Of a stretch of 64,000 bases of DNA, positions 54,928-63,695 are shown piece after piece. The notes under the pieces were generated by a model. That model did not search any database and was not told the DNA's origin. It saw only the letters and a list, made by a program, of their open reading frames with translations. Positions within the stretch are counted from its first letter, which is position 1. Every line of letters begins with the position of its first letter. The DNA comes from Halobacteriales archaeon QS_6_71_20 (lineage in GTDB: Archaea; Halobacteriota; Halobacteria; Halobacteriales; Haloferacaceae): assembly GCA_003020945.1 (NCBI GenBank), contig PXRU01000010.1, positions 1 to 64,000 on the forward strand, in the 5' to 3' direction. The position numbers and the translations under genes were made by a program.

Positions 54928-55914
54928 ATGAGCCGAACGGCGGTCGTCCGACGCGTCGGCCGGGTGATCCTCGCGGCCAACGTCGCGCTCGCGCTCGCGA
55001 AGGCGGCCGTCTGGTACGCGACCGGCAGCCTCGCGGTCGGCGGCGAGGCGGTGAACTCGCTGGCGGACGTGGGCTACTCGGCGGTCGTGCTCGCGGGGCT
55101 GTACCTCACCACCCGGCCGCCGGACGGCGAACACCCGCACGGTCACGAGCGCATCGAGCCGTTCGTCTCGCTGTTCGTCGCGGCGGTGGTGCTGGCGGCC
55201 GGCGTCGCCGTCGCCTACTCCGGCGTTACCGCATTGGTGTCGCCCGGGCCGCCGCGGACGTTCACCGGCGGTCCGCTGGCGGTCGGGGTGCTCGTCGTCG
55301 CCGGCGGCGTGAAGCTGCTGCTGTACCGCTACTGCCTCCGCGTCGGCCGGGAGCGCGACTCCCCGGCGCTGGTCGCGACGGCGCTCGACAACCGCAACGA
55401 CACCCTCACTGCGGCCGCGGCGCTGGTGGGCGTGGTCGGCGCGGCCGCGGGCTACCCGGCGCTGGACCCGCTCGCGGCGGCGGCCGTCTCCGTCGGCATC
55501 CTCTACACGGGCTATGAGATCGTCCGCGACAACGTCGGCTACCTGGTCGGCGCGGCCCCGCCGGAGGCCCTCCGCGAGGAGATCCTCGACCGGGCGCTGT
55601 CGCACCCGGAGGTGCGGGGCGCACACGACGTCGTCGCACACTACGTCGGCCCCGAGGTGGACGTGAGCCTCCACGTCGAGGTGGAGGGTGAGCGCTCGCT
55701 GTTCGAGGCCCACGAGGTCGAGACGGCGGTCGTCGACTCGATCCGGGCGATCCCCGCCGTCGACGACGTGTTCGTCCACGTCGACCCGAAGGAACTGGGC
55801 GAGTGGAAGGAGGCGGCCGACGCCCGGGTCGCCGCCGGCGAGGGACGTCCGGACGACGGCGACGACGGGGGCGACGACGACAGCGGCGACGACAAATACG
55901 ACGAGGAGCCGTAG
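54928..55914 (+). CDS. Cation diffusion facilitator transporter
   Basis: The 328-residue protein has six membrane helices, with metal-site signatures EAVNSLADVGYS in helix 2, HPHGHERIEPFVS in the loop and ALDNRNDTLTAAAALVG in helix 5. A soluble C-terminal domain (residues about 205-300) and an acidic Asp-rich tail follow. It would export Zn2+, Fe2+ or Mn2+ in exchange for protons. I chose the ATG at 54928; a longer frame would run into the upstream gene. Confidence 0.92.
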   Translation: MSRTAVVRRVGRVILAANVALALAKAAVWYATGSLAVGGEAVNSLADVGYSAVVLAGLYLTTRPPDGEHPHGHERIEPFVSLFVAAVVLAAGVAVAYSGVTALVSPGPPRTFTGGPLAVGVLVVAGGVKLLLYRYCLRVGRERDSPALVATALDNRNDTLTAAAALVGVVGAAAGYPALDPLAAAAVSVGILYTGYEIVRDNVGYLVGAAPPEALREEILDRALSHPEVRGAHDVVAHYVGPEVDVSLHVEVEGERSLFEAHEVETAVVDSIRAIPAVDDVFVHVDPKELGEWKEAADARVAAGEGRPDDGDDGGDDDSGDDKYDEEP

Positions 55915-56151
55915 CCGCCCGCTCAGCAGAAGTTCAGCCGGCCGCCGTCCGCGCCCGTCACCGACAGGGAGGGATCCCCCCGGTCGAGCGTCGCCCCGCC
56001 GCCCCCGCCGGTCTCGATGCGTGCGGCGGCTCCGGGTCGCGTCGAGGTCGGCGGACGCGCTCGGCCCCGATCGACGGGTCACGGCTCGCGGTACGGACCG
56101 ACGTCACATCGATCCGGTGCCGACGCCGTCGGCGCTCGGGCGACTGCGGGG

Positions 56152-57402
56152 TCAAACTGGTTCGCCGAACGCGTACATCGTGTTGTGGCCGACGACCTCC
56201 ACGTCGAGGAAGTCGCCGGGCTCGACGCCGCGGTCGTCGGCGTCCCGTACGATCACCTGACGGTAGGCGCCGTCGCGACACTTCACGGAGTCGCCAGTGC
56301 CCGGCTCGACGGCGAGCACGCGGCGCCGCGTGCCGACCATCGACTCGTACGCCTCGCCGACGATCTCCCGTTTCGCGGCGCTCATCTCCTTCGAGCGGTC
56401 CTTCTTCGTCTGCCCGCCCAGTCCCTTCAGCGCCGCGGCCTCGGTGCCGGGCCGCTTCGAGAACCGCGTCACGTTCACCTTCTCCGGGCGGACCTCCCGC
56501 AGGAGCGCCATCGACTGCTCGTGGTCGCGGTCGGTCTCCGTGGGGAAACCGACGATGAAGTCGGTCGACAGCGTCCACCGGTCCAGTCGCTCGTCGAACG
56601 TCTCCACGATCTCGAGGAACTCGTCGACGCGGTGCTGACGGCGCATCTCCTCCAGCACCTCGTCGCTGCCCGACTGCACCGGTAGGTGGATGAAGTTGTA
56701 CAGCTCCTCGTTGCGCGCGAACACGTCCGCCAGCTCCTCGCGGATGCCGTGGACGCCGCCGGGGTTCGCCATGCCGACGCGGACGCGGAACTCGCCGTCG
56801 ACGTCGCAGATACGGTCGAGCAGCTCCGGAAGCTTCCGTTCCTTGTCGTCCCAGCCGTAGACGCCGGTGTCCTGGCCGGTGACGCGGATCTCCGTGGCGC
56901 CGGCGTGGACCAGCGCGCGCGCCTTCTCGACGTTCTCGGCCACGGGCGGGGAGTCGATGCGGCCGGTCGCGAACTTCGTGATGCAGTACGAGCAGTTGCT
57001 CATACAGCCGCGGGCGATGGGCAGGATCCCCACCTCGCCGTCGAGCACCGGCTCGGCGTCGGGCGTCGGCGTCGGGCACTCGCCGTTCATCACGGCGGTC
57101 GGGACGTCCTCCCAGTGGAGCACCCGCGCGTCCACGTCGGCCTCGGCGAACTGCTCGCCCTGCGCCAGCGCCATGCAGCCGGTGACGATGAGGTCGGCCG
57201 TCTCCTCGCTCAGCTCCTCGGCGCGCCGGAGCATGTTGCGCTCCGTCTTCTCGACGACGGTACAGCTGTTGAGGATGGCCACGTCCGCCTCGCCCGGCCC
57301 GTCCACGGGACGGTGGCCGCCGTCGCGGAGCCGTCGCTCGATCTCGCGGCTCTCACCCCGGTTGGACGTGCAGCCGTACGTCTCGATGTGGTACGTCGCC
57401 AT
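56152..57402 (-). CDS. tRNA methylthiotransferase (CDKAL1/e-MtaB type)
   Basis: The 416-residue protein has the N-terminal MTTase domain (HIETYGCTSNRGES with Cys11, LNSCTVVEKTE and VTGCMALAQGE supplying the first cluster). The radical SAM motif CMSNCSYC follows, then a C-terminal TRAM domain. It adds a methylthio group to t6A37 of tRNA. A CCTTAACC box about 30 nt before the ATG at 57402 supports leaderless expression. The 237-bp gap 55915-56151 shows no gene. Confidence 0.94.
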   Translation of the reverse strand: MATYHIETYGCTSNRGESREIERRLRDGGHRPVDGPGEADVAILNSCTVVEKTERNMLRRAEELSEETADLIVTGCMALAQGEQFAEADVDARVLHWEDVPTAVMNGECPTPTPDAEPVLDGEVGILPIARGCMSNCSYCITKFATGRIDSPPVAENVEKARALVHAGATEIRVTGQDTGVYGWDDKERKLPELLDRICDVDGEFRVRVGMANPGGVHGIREELADVFARNEELYNFIHLPVQSGSDEVLEEMRRQHRVDEFLEIVETFDERLDRWTLSTDFIVGFPTETDRDHEQSMALLREVRPEKVNVTRFSKRPGTEAAALKGLGGQTKKDRSKEMSAAKREIVGEAYESMVGTRRRVLAVEPGTGDSVKCRDGAYRQVIVRDADDRGVEPGDFLDVEVVGHNTMYAFGEPV

Positions 57403-57639
57403 TCGATCGTCCGTGTTTGCCGGTCCGCGAGGTTAAGGGGTACGGTCCGGCCCGGGTCATCGAGGCGTCGCTCCCGGTCTCAACGGCCGACGATGGCGCG
57501 AACGCCGGCGGCGGGACGGGAACGGCCTTCCCGCCGAGCCGGGACTCCGGGACGGAGTGGTCGCTTCCAGGATGCGGGCCGCTCGCCCCCAACTACGGCT
57601 CCGACGCCGCCGCCCCCTGCCGCCCGCCGGCCCCGCCGC

Positions 57640-58344
57640 TCAGGCGTCCGGGTGGCCCTCGACGATCGCCACGCCCGAGGAGGCGCCGATCCGCTCGGCC
57701 CCCGCCGACAGCATCGCACGGGCGTCCTCGTAGCTGCCGACGCCGCCGCTGGCCTTCACGGGGAGGTACTCGCTCATCAGCGCCACGTCGGCGACGGCGG
57801 CGCCGCCGTCGGCGAACCCGGTCGACGTTTTCACCATCGCGGCGTCGGCGTCGCGGGCGGCCGCACACGCTCGCCGCGTCTCCTCGTCGGTCAACAGCGC
57901 CGTCTCGACGATCACCTTCACCGGGAGCGGCACCGCGGCGACCAGTCCCGCGACCTCCTCGCGGACCGCGTCGTCCTCGCCGGCCTTCAGCCGGCCGACG
58001 TTGATCACCATGTCGAGCTCGTCGGCGCCGTCGCGCCACGCGGTCTCGCCCTCGGCGTGTTTCGTGGCCGGGGCGTGCTGGCCGTGCGGGAACCCGACCA
58101 CGGTCGCGAGCGTCACGTCGGGGGCGTACTCGGCCGCCTCGGCGACGTAACACGGCGGGACGCAGGCGTTCATCCCGTGCTCGTCGGCCTCGTCGAGCAC
58201 GCGCCGCACGTCCGCGAGCGTCGTCTCCGGCCCCAGAACCGTGTGGTCGATCGTCGCGGCGAACGCGGCCCGGGAGAGCGACCCGGGGTCGGCGACGCCG
58301 TGAGAGCCGGCTTCGGCCCCGTCGTGGCCGGTGTCGTCGGTCAT
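57640..58344 (-). CDS. deoC: Deoxyribose-phosphate aldolase
   Basis: The 234-residue protein has Asp111 (LDMVINVG), the Schiff-base Lys172 (VKTSTGF) and Lys197 (VKASGGV), with [12 protein letters not shown] near the start. It cleaves 2-deoxyribose 5-phosphate to acetaldehyde and glyceraldehyde 3-phosphate in nucleoside catabolism. I chose the ATG at 58344; four more residues are possible upstream. No TATA-like box is distinct. Confidence 0.95.
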   Translation of the reverse strand: MTDDTGHDGAEAGSHGVADPGSLSRAAFAATIDHTVLGPETTLADVRRVLDEADEHGMNACVPPCYVAEAAEYAPDVTLATVVGFPHGQHAPATKHAEGETAWRDGADELDMVINVGRLKAGEDDAVREEVAGLVAAVPLPVKVIVETALLTDEETRRACAAARDADAAMVKTSTGFADGGAAVADVALMSEYLPVKASGGVGSYEDARAMLSAGAERIGASSGVAIVEGHPDA

Positions 58345-58477
58345 ACCGCCCCCCACGGGTGGCGGCCGGAAAAGCTACCGGGAGGCGCCGTCTCCCTGCG
58401 CCCCCGTCGCAACGCCGTCCGGCGGACCGTCGAGCGGGTTCCGCAACGCTTTCGGCCGCCGGCCCGGCCCCACGACC

Positions 58478-59323
58478 ATGCACTCGCTCGCGTCGGCGGC
58501 GCCGCTCCCGGGCCAGCTGCTGCCGGCCGGCTTCGGCCTCCCGCCGCTGCCGTACCTGCTCGCGCTCGCCGCGGCGTCGGCGGGGCTCGCGCTCGCGCTC
58601 CGGCGGCGCGACCCCGCGTTCGGTCGCCGGCACGTGTTCGCGCTCGTCCCCTGGATCTGCGTCGGCGCGGCCGCCCACGTGCTGTACGCGGTGAACGCGC
58701 TGCCCCCGGGGCTTTCCCCGCTGTTCGGGACGCCCGCCGCCTACCTCACCACGGCCGTCGTCGCCGGCGCGACGTGGCTGGGCGCGCTCGCGACCGGCCG
58801 CGACGACGCGACCCTGCTCGCGGCCGCCGGCGCCGTCGCGCTCGTCCCCGCGGCCGGCGGCGTGCTCGGCTACGGCCTCGCGAACGGAACGCTCTCGCCG
58901 GCGCTGCCGGCGGTCGGACTCGTCGGCGGCGCCGCCCTCGGCGTCGCCGCGGGCGGCCTCCTGTCGCGGCTCCGTGAGGACGTCGCCGTCACCGGGAGCG
59001 CGGGGCTGCTGACGGTCGCGGCCCACGGCGTCGACGGCGCCACGACCGCCGTCGGCGTCGACCTGCTCGGCTTCGGCGAGCGGACGCCCGCCTCGCGGGC
59101 GATCATCGAGTTCGCGGCGGGGCTGCCGACCGCCGAGGCCCTCGGGGCGGGCTGGCTGTTCGTGCTCGTGAAGCTCGCGGTCGCGTGCCTGGTCCTCGTC
59201 GCGCTCGCGCCGACGGTGCGCGAGGAGCCGCGCTACGGTCACGCGCTGCTGGCGCTGGTGACGGCCGTCGGGCTCGGTCCCGGCGTCCACAACGCGCTGC
59301 TGTTCGCGGTCGCCGGTACCTGA
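58478..59323 (+). CDS. DUF63 family membrane protein
   Basis: The 281-residue protein has about eight hydrophobic helices and conserved-looking AHGVDGATTAVGVDLLGFGE and GLGPGVHNALLF segments, which fit the archaeal DUF63 family of unknown function. A GCTTTCGG box about 29 nt before the ATG at 58478 supports this start over longer frames that overlap deoC. Confidence 0.82.
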   Translation: MHSLASAAPLPGQLLPAGFGLPPLPYLLALAAASAGLALALRRRDPAFGRRHVFALVPWICVGAAAHVLYAVNALPPGLSPLFGTPAAYLTTAVVAGATWLGALATGRDDATLLAAAGAVALVPAAGGVLGYGLANGTLSPALPAVGLVGGAALGVAAGGLLSRLREDVAVTGSAGLLTVAAHGVDGATTAVGVDLLGFGERTPASRAIIEFAAGLPTAEALGAGWLFVLVKLAVACLVLVALAPTVREEPRYGHALLALVTAVGLGPGVHNALLFAVAGT

Positions 59324-59379
59324 CGCATCGCGACTGCACGACCGCAATCGAGTAGTCGCTCCGACCGGTACCGTCGTGC

Positions 59380-59955
59380 GTGACTCGCGTCCGCGAGGCG
59401 GACCCCGCCGACGCCGCGGCCGTCCGTCGCGTCCACGAGGCGTCGATCCTGGGGCTCGGTCCCCGCGGCTACGATGCCGAGCAGGTCGACGCCTGGGCCG
59501 GCGACCGGACGCCGGCCGACTACGGCCACCTCGGCGGGGCCGGTCGCCACTCCGTCGTTGCCGAGCGGGACGGCGACGCCGACGGCGACAGCCGCGGCGA
59601 CGGAGCCGTCGTCGGCTTCGGGGAGCTCACGCCCGAGCGCGCCGACTACCTGGCGGGACCGCCCGCGACCGTCGGCGGCGACGACGCCGCGGTGGGCGCC
59701 GTCGAGGCGGTGTACGTCCACCCGGCCCACGCCGGCGAGGGCGTCGGCTCGGCGCTGCTCGCGGCGCTCGAACGCGAGGCGAGCGCCCGCGGCCTCGACG
59801 CGCTCGGCCTCCACGCCTCCCTGAACGCCGTCGGGTTCTACGAGCGCCGCGGCTACGAGCGCGAGCGCGAGGCGACTCACGCGTTCGGCGACGACCCCGA
59901 CGTGACCGGAACGGTCGTGGAACTGTGGAAGCGACTCGACCGGGGACCGCGGTGA
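59380..59955 (+). CDS. GNAT family N-acetyltransferase
   Basis: The 191-residue protein (GTG start) has the acetyl-CoA pocket VEAVYVHPAHAGEGVGSALLAALE and the later LHASLNAVGFYERRGYER motif of GNAT enzymes. An acidic Asp/Gly insertion near residue 65 is a haloarchaeal addition. The substrate is unknown. It converges on the frameshifted asparaginase gene. Confidence 0.88.
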   Translation: MTRVREADPADAAAVRRVHEASILGLGPRGYDAEQVDAWAGDRTPADYGHLGGAGRHSVVAERDGDADGDSRGDGAVVGFGELTPERADYLAGPPATVGGDDAAVGAVEAVYVHPAHAGEGVGSALLAALEREASARGLDALGLHASLNAVGFYERRGYEREREATHAFGDDPDVTGTVVELWKRLDRGPR

Positions 59956-59986
59956 GACGGCGGTCCGGTCGCCCCGGGGCCGCCGG

Positions 59987-60755
59987 CTATTCCGGGGCGG
60001 TCGCGACGCTCGTCTGCATCCCCTCGGAGTTGAACGCCGACCCCGCGCCCGACCCGTCGAGGACGATCACGCCCGCAGAGGAGCCGGTCAGTTCCCCGAA
60101 CTCCTCGATCGCGCGGTCGGCGGCGGCCTGGGCGTCCAGCCCCGCCTCCAGGTGACGGACCGCCCGCCGGGTCAGTGTCGCCCGCGCGATGTCCTCGCCG
60201 GCGCCGGTCGCGCTGGCGCCGCCGGCGGGTCCACAGAAGAAGCCCGAGCCGATCTGGGGCACGTCGCCGACGCGGCCCGCCAGCGCGAACCGGCGACCGC
60301 CGGTGGAGGTGCAGGCGGCGAACGCGTCGGTCGCCGGGTCGTGGGCGACCGCGCCGACCGTGTCGTGGCCGCCGAACCGCTCCGCCAACCACCCCAGGTG
60401 TGCACGCGGCCCGGCGTCGGGCGCCGGCGGGTCGGCGTCCTTGGGGGGTCTCCTCGGCGACGACGCGGGCGACCGCGGCGGCGTTGGCGACGCCCGGCAT
60501 CGACGCGACGGCGCCGGCCTCGCGCTCGTGGGTCATGATCCCCGCGTCCGTGCGGACGACGCCGTCCGACTGGACGGCGCCGCCGTGGCCGGCGTTGAAC
60601 CGCGGCGACTCCTCCAGCACCTCGGCCGCCGAGACGACCGCCTCGACCGGGTCCGACGCGGCCGCGCCCGCGCTCGCGGCCTCGTCGAGCACCGCCTGCC
60701 TGGGATCGGGCTCCTCGGGGACGCCGCCGGCGCCGCCGTGACAGATGATTCGCAT
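59987..60755 (-). pseudogene. Isoaspartyl peptidase/L-asparaginase with frameshift
   Basis: The first part, start MRIICHGGAGGVPEEPDPRQ and continuing through RFNAGHGGAVQSDGVVRTDA, is in one frame. The second, with the Ntn nucleophile Thr in HDTVGAVAHDPATDAF and GVGDVPQIGSGFF-like sequence, is in another. The switch falls at a run of six G on the plus strand (60443-60448), after EETP. Removing one base restores a full-length enzyme of about 255 residues. The break is either a real mutation or a homopolymer sequencing error. If repaired, the enzyme would autocleave before the Thr and hydrolyse isoaspartyl peptides or asparagine. It lies downstream of another broken gene in the same operon. Confidence 0.75.
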
Positions 60756-60850
60756 GGAGAGTCCGCGGGCTCCGGTCGGCATCAAACCACGGGGATCGAC
60801 CCGCGAGCGGGCGCTCAGGAAAGCGGGCCGGCGGACGATCGACCCGCCGC

Positions 60851-61559
60851 TCAGTTGTCGGGGCTCGGCTCGGCGCGCTTGCCCGGCCGCTCCGGGGCGT
60901 CGGCGGTCGGGCCGCCGCCCCCGTGGCCGGCCGTCTCCGGGGTCGGCGCCCCGAGGTGGCCGGCGACGGCGAGGTAGTCGCGCACGAACACCGACAGCGA
61001 CGGGGCGAGCACGACCGCCGCGAGCGTGCCGACGACGGCCGTCGGGAGCGGCGGCGCGAGCGCGACGGCGATGAACGCCATCTGGAGCCCGGCCAGCGGC
61101 CGGCGCACCCGGCTGTCCGGGAGGTCGAACACGGGGCGGCCGCGCGCGCGCCGCTGCCAGCGACCCAGCTTGAACAGGTAGCGCGCGGCCGACAGCGAGA
61201 GGTACCACGCCGGGAGCCGCCCCCACGCGACGCCGACCAGCGGCGCGACGAGGAAGCCGAGCGTGTCGAACGCCATGTCGAGCCGCTCGCCCAGCGCCGT
61301 CAGCCGGCCCGGGCCGCGCGCGAGCGCGCCGTCGACGGACCGCGACCGCGTCGGGGTCGCCGGGCGGGTGGTTCGCCCCCGCGTTGCGCCGGAGGAAGCG
61401 CCCCTCCCAGGCGACGACGGCGGTGGTCGGGACGGTCCACAGCGCGGCCGTCCGCGGGTCGACGACGGCGGCGAGCGCGAGCGCCCCCGTCGCCACGGAC
61501 GCGCCCGCGGCGAGGGTCCATCCGGCGCGGCGGGGGCGCGTCGGGACCGCGTCGCTCAT
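60851..61559 (-). pseudogene. CDP-alcohol phosphatidyltransferase-like gene with internal deletion
   Basis: The frame starting at ATG 61559 (MSDAVPTRPRRAGW) gives a helix-rich N-terminus up to NHPPGDPDAV. Another frame then resumes with VDGALARGPGRLTALGERLD and AFDTLGFLVAP. The second part holds most of the family motif DG-x2-AR-x8-G-x3-D-x3-D. The first Asp of that motif, and the two or so helices that should precede it, are missing. Some tens of codons therefore appear to have been deleted around 61330-61352, shifting the frame. An intact version would make a membrane phospholipid alcohol transferase. The gene overlaps the stop of the Gfo/AKR fusion gene (ATGA). Confidence 0.65.
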
Positions 61560-63574
61560 CGCCGGAACCCCGGGTCGGCGAGCCCGTCCAGTCGCGCTCG
61601 CTGCTCGTCGGTGAGTTCGACCCTGGCGGCCGCGAGGTTCGCGACGACGTGCTCGGGGTCGACGCTCGACGGGATCGGGATGACGCCGTCGGCGACGTTC
61701 CACGCGAGGACGACCTCGGCCGGCGTCGCGTCCGCCTCCCCGGCCACCTCGCGGACGACCGGCTCCGCCAGCAGCCCGGGGGCCGACAGCGGCGAGTGGG
61801 CGACCACCCGGATCCCGCGCTCGTGGCACCACTCGACGAGGGCCGAGCGCGGCGCGTACGGATGTCGCTCCACCTGCACGAGCGCCGGTTCGATCCCCGT
61901 CTCGGCGACCAGCGCCCGCAGTCGGTCGAGTCCGACGTTACAGACGCCGATCGTCCGCGTGAGCCCCGCATCCCGGAGGCCCGCCAGGTCGCGCCACGTC
62001 GCCGCGAGGTCGCGGTCGGCGGCGGCGCGCTCCCCGTCGTCGTCGGTCGGGAACGTCAGCGCCTCCTGCCGGGCGACCGGGCGCTCCGCGAGCCGTCGGA
62101 GGGGTCCCTGATACGCCCACGCGTCCGGCCAGTGGAGCGCGTAGCAGTCGAAGGCGTCGACGCCTAGCTCCGACAGCGACCCCTCGCATGCCTCGCGCAG
62201 GCGGCCGTGGTTGGTGTTCCACGCCTTCCCGAGCAGGAACACGCCGTCGCGGTCGGGCGAGCCCGGCGACGCCAACAGGTCGCCGATACGGAACTCGTTG
62301 CCGTACAGCTCCGCGGTGTCGAGCAGCCGGTAGCCCGCGTCCAGCGCGGTCGCGATCGAGTCGGCCCGGTCGACGTACTCCCCGTCGCGGTAGCGCGAGC
62401 AGCCGAACCCCACCGGCGGGAGCCGCAGCGCCGCCCCGGCGGGAACGCCCCCGGCGGGCGGGCGGACCGGCGGCGGCGACCGATCCCGCGACGCCACGGA
62501 CGAGCTGTCGACTCCGCCGACCGGCCGGCCGTCGCGACTCCCCGTTCCGCCGTCGTTGCCGTGGTCGGGGACGTCGCCGCCGGCCGCCTCGGCCTCGATG
62601 GCTGCACAGACCGCGACGATGTGGGCCGCCCGCCGTGCGGAGCCGCGCGGCCGGTCGCCGCGGGCGACGGCGCGCGCGAGCCGCTCGGGGCCGTCGAGGT
62701 GGGAGCGCTCGCGTCGCGGCCGCGGCTGTGACGCCGTCACCGACTCCCGCCCGCCGCCGCGGACCCGCACCGCGTCGCGGTCGGCGGCCATCGCGCCCGC
62801 GTCCGACAGGTACAGCGTCCCGTCGTCGCCGTGGAGCTCGACCGAGTAGAACTCCCGGCTGCGGTGGTCGGCATAGAGGCTCGCGCGCAGCGAGACGACC
62901 GGGCCGTCGGCGAACGCCAGCGTCGCCTCGACGTGGGGCGCGGCCGTCGGGCGCGCCGTCTCCCGGTCCGGCCACGCGTCGACGGCGTCGGCCGAGCGGA
63001 CGCGCTCGACGGGACCGAACCAATCGACGAGCACGGACAGCGGGTACACCGCGCCGTCGTACAGCGGGCCGACCGCGAGAAACGAGTCGGGCCGGTCGTG
63101 CCACTCGGTGACCCGCCCGACGTGCGCCGTCGCGTACGCCAGCCGGACCTCGCCGAGCCGGCCGTCGTCGAGCAGCGTCCGGGCGTGTCGCTGCGCGTCG
63201 CAATCGGGCGCGATCGGGGCGCAGCCGTACGCCAGGTCGCGCTCGCGGGCGAGCGCGAGGAGGTCGGTCGCCTCCCCGGGGGACAGCGCCGGCGGCTTCT
63301 CGGAGAAGACGTGGCGGCCGGCGTCGAGGAGCGTCCGCGTCACGTCCGCGTGGGCGGCGTGGCCGGTGAGGACGACCGAAAGCGGGGCGTCCTCGCGAGC
63401 CAGCATCGCGTCGACGTCGGCGTAGACGGCGGGGTCGGCGTCGAGGTCGGCCGCGAGGGCGTCGGCGCGCTCGCGGTGCAGGTCGCAGACGGCCGCCGGC
63501 GACAGTGGCGACCCGGAGAGGCCGGCCGCGTACCGTCGTGCCACCGCGCCCGCGCCGACGAACAGACAGTCCAC
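61556..63574 (-). CDS. Gfo/Idh/MocA oxidoreductase fused to aldo/keto reductase
   Basis: One 672-codon frame joins two enzymes. Residues about 1-330 are a Gfo/Idh/MocA dehydrogenase (CLFVGAGAVARRYAAGL, FSEKPPALSPGEA and DGAVYPLSVLVDWFG, with Tyr where many relatives have His). After a Gly/Ser/Pro-rich linker, residues about 385-672 are a complete aldo/keto reductase (DTAELYGNEFRIGD, LLGKAWNTN and YALHWPDAW supply the Asp, Tyr, Lys and His). The start is a GTG at 63574 with a TTATATA box 27 nt upstream. The pairing suggests successive oxidation and reduction of a sugar or polyol. The substrate is not known. Confidence 0.85.
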   Translation of the reverse strand: MDCLFVGAGAVARRYAAGLSGSPLSPAAVCDLHRERADALAADLDADPAVYADVDAMLAREDAPLSVVLTGHAAHADVTRTLLDAGRHVFSEKPPALSPGEATDLLALARERDLAYGCAPIAPDCDAQRHARTLLDDGRLGEVRLAYATAHVGRVTEWHDRPDSFLAVGPLYDGAVYPLSVLVDWFGPVERVRSADAVDAWPDRETARPTAAPHVEATLAFADGPVVSLRASLYADHRSREFYSVELHGDDGTLYLSDAGAMAADRDAVRVRGGGRESVTASQPRPRRERSHLDGPERLARAVARGDRPRGSARRAAHIVAVCAAIEAEAAGGDVPDHGNDGGTGSRDGRPVGGVDSSSVASRDRSPPPVRPPAGGVPAGAALRLPPVGFGCSRYRDGEYVDRADSIATALDAGYRLLDTAELYGNEFRIGDLLASPGSPDRDGVFLLGKAWNTNHGRLREACEGSLSELGVDAFDCYALHWPDAWAYQGPLRRLAERPVARQEALTFPTDDDGERAAADRDLAATWRDLAGLRDAGLTRTIGVCNVGLDRLRALVAETGIEPALVQVERHPYAPRSALVEWCHERGIRVVAHSPLSAPGLLAEPVVREVAGEADATPAEVVLAWNVADGVIPIPSSVDPEHVVANLAAARVELTDEQRARLDGLADPGFRR

Positions 63575-63597
63575 GACCGATTCAGGGACGGGTCGAG

Positions 63598-63604
63598 TAT
63601 ATAA
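63598..63604 (-). promoter_or_regulatory. TATA box for the fusion-gene operon
   Basis: TTATATA on the minus strand is centred 27 nt before the GTG at 63574. It fixes the start of the fusion gene and rules out the longer frame to 63697. Confidence 0.65.
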
Positions 63605-63695
63605 CCCGAGGCTCGTCGGCGCCTCGTCCGGCGGATCTCCGGGCGAGCGTGATAACGGCAGGCTTTTTCGCCGGCCTCCGGAACGGGGACGTGCC

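Noticed and set aside
55915-56151. Short minus-strand frame ending ...SVTGADGGRLNFC before the methylthiotransferase gene
   Set aside because: It looks slightly protein-like but has no start codon after an upstream stop and no promoter; too weak to call.
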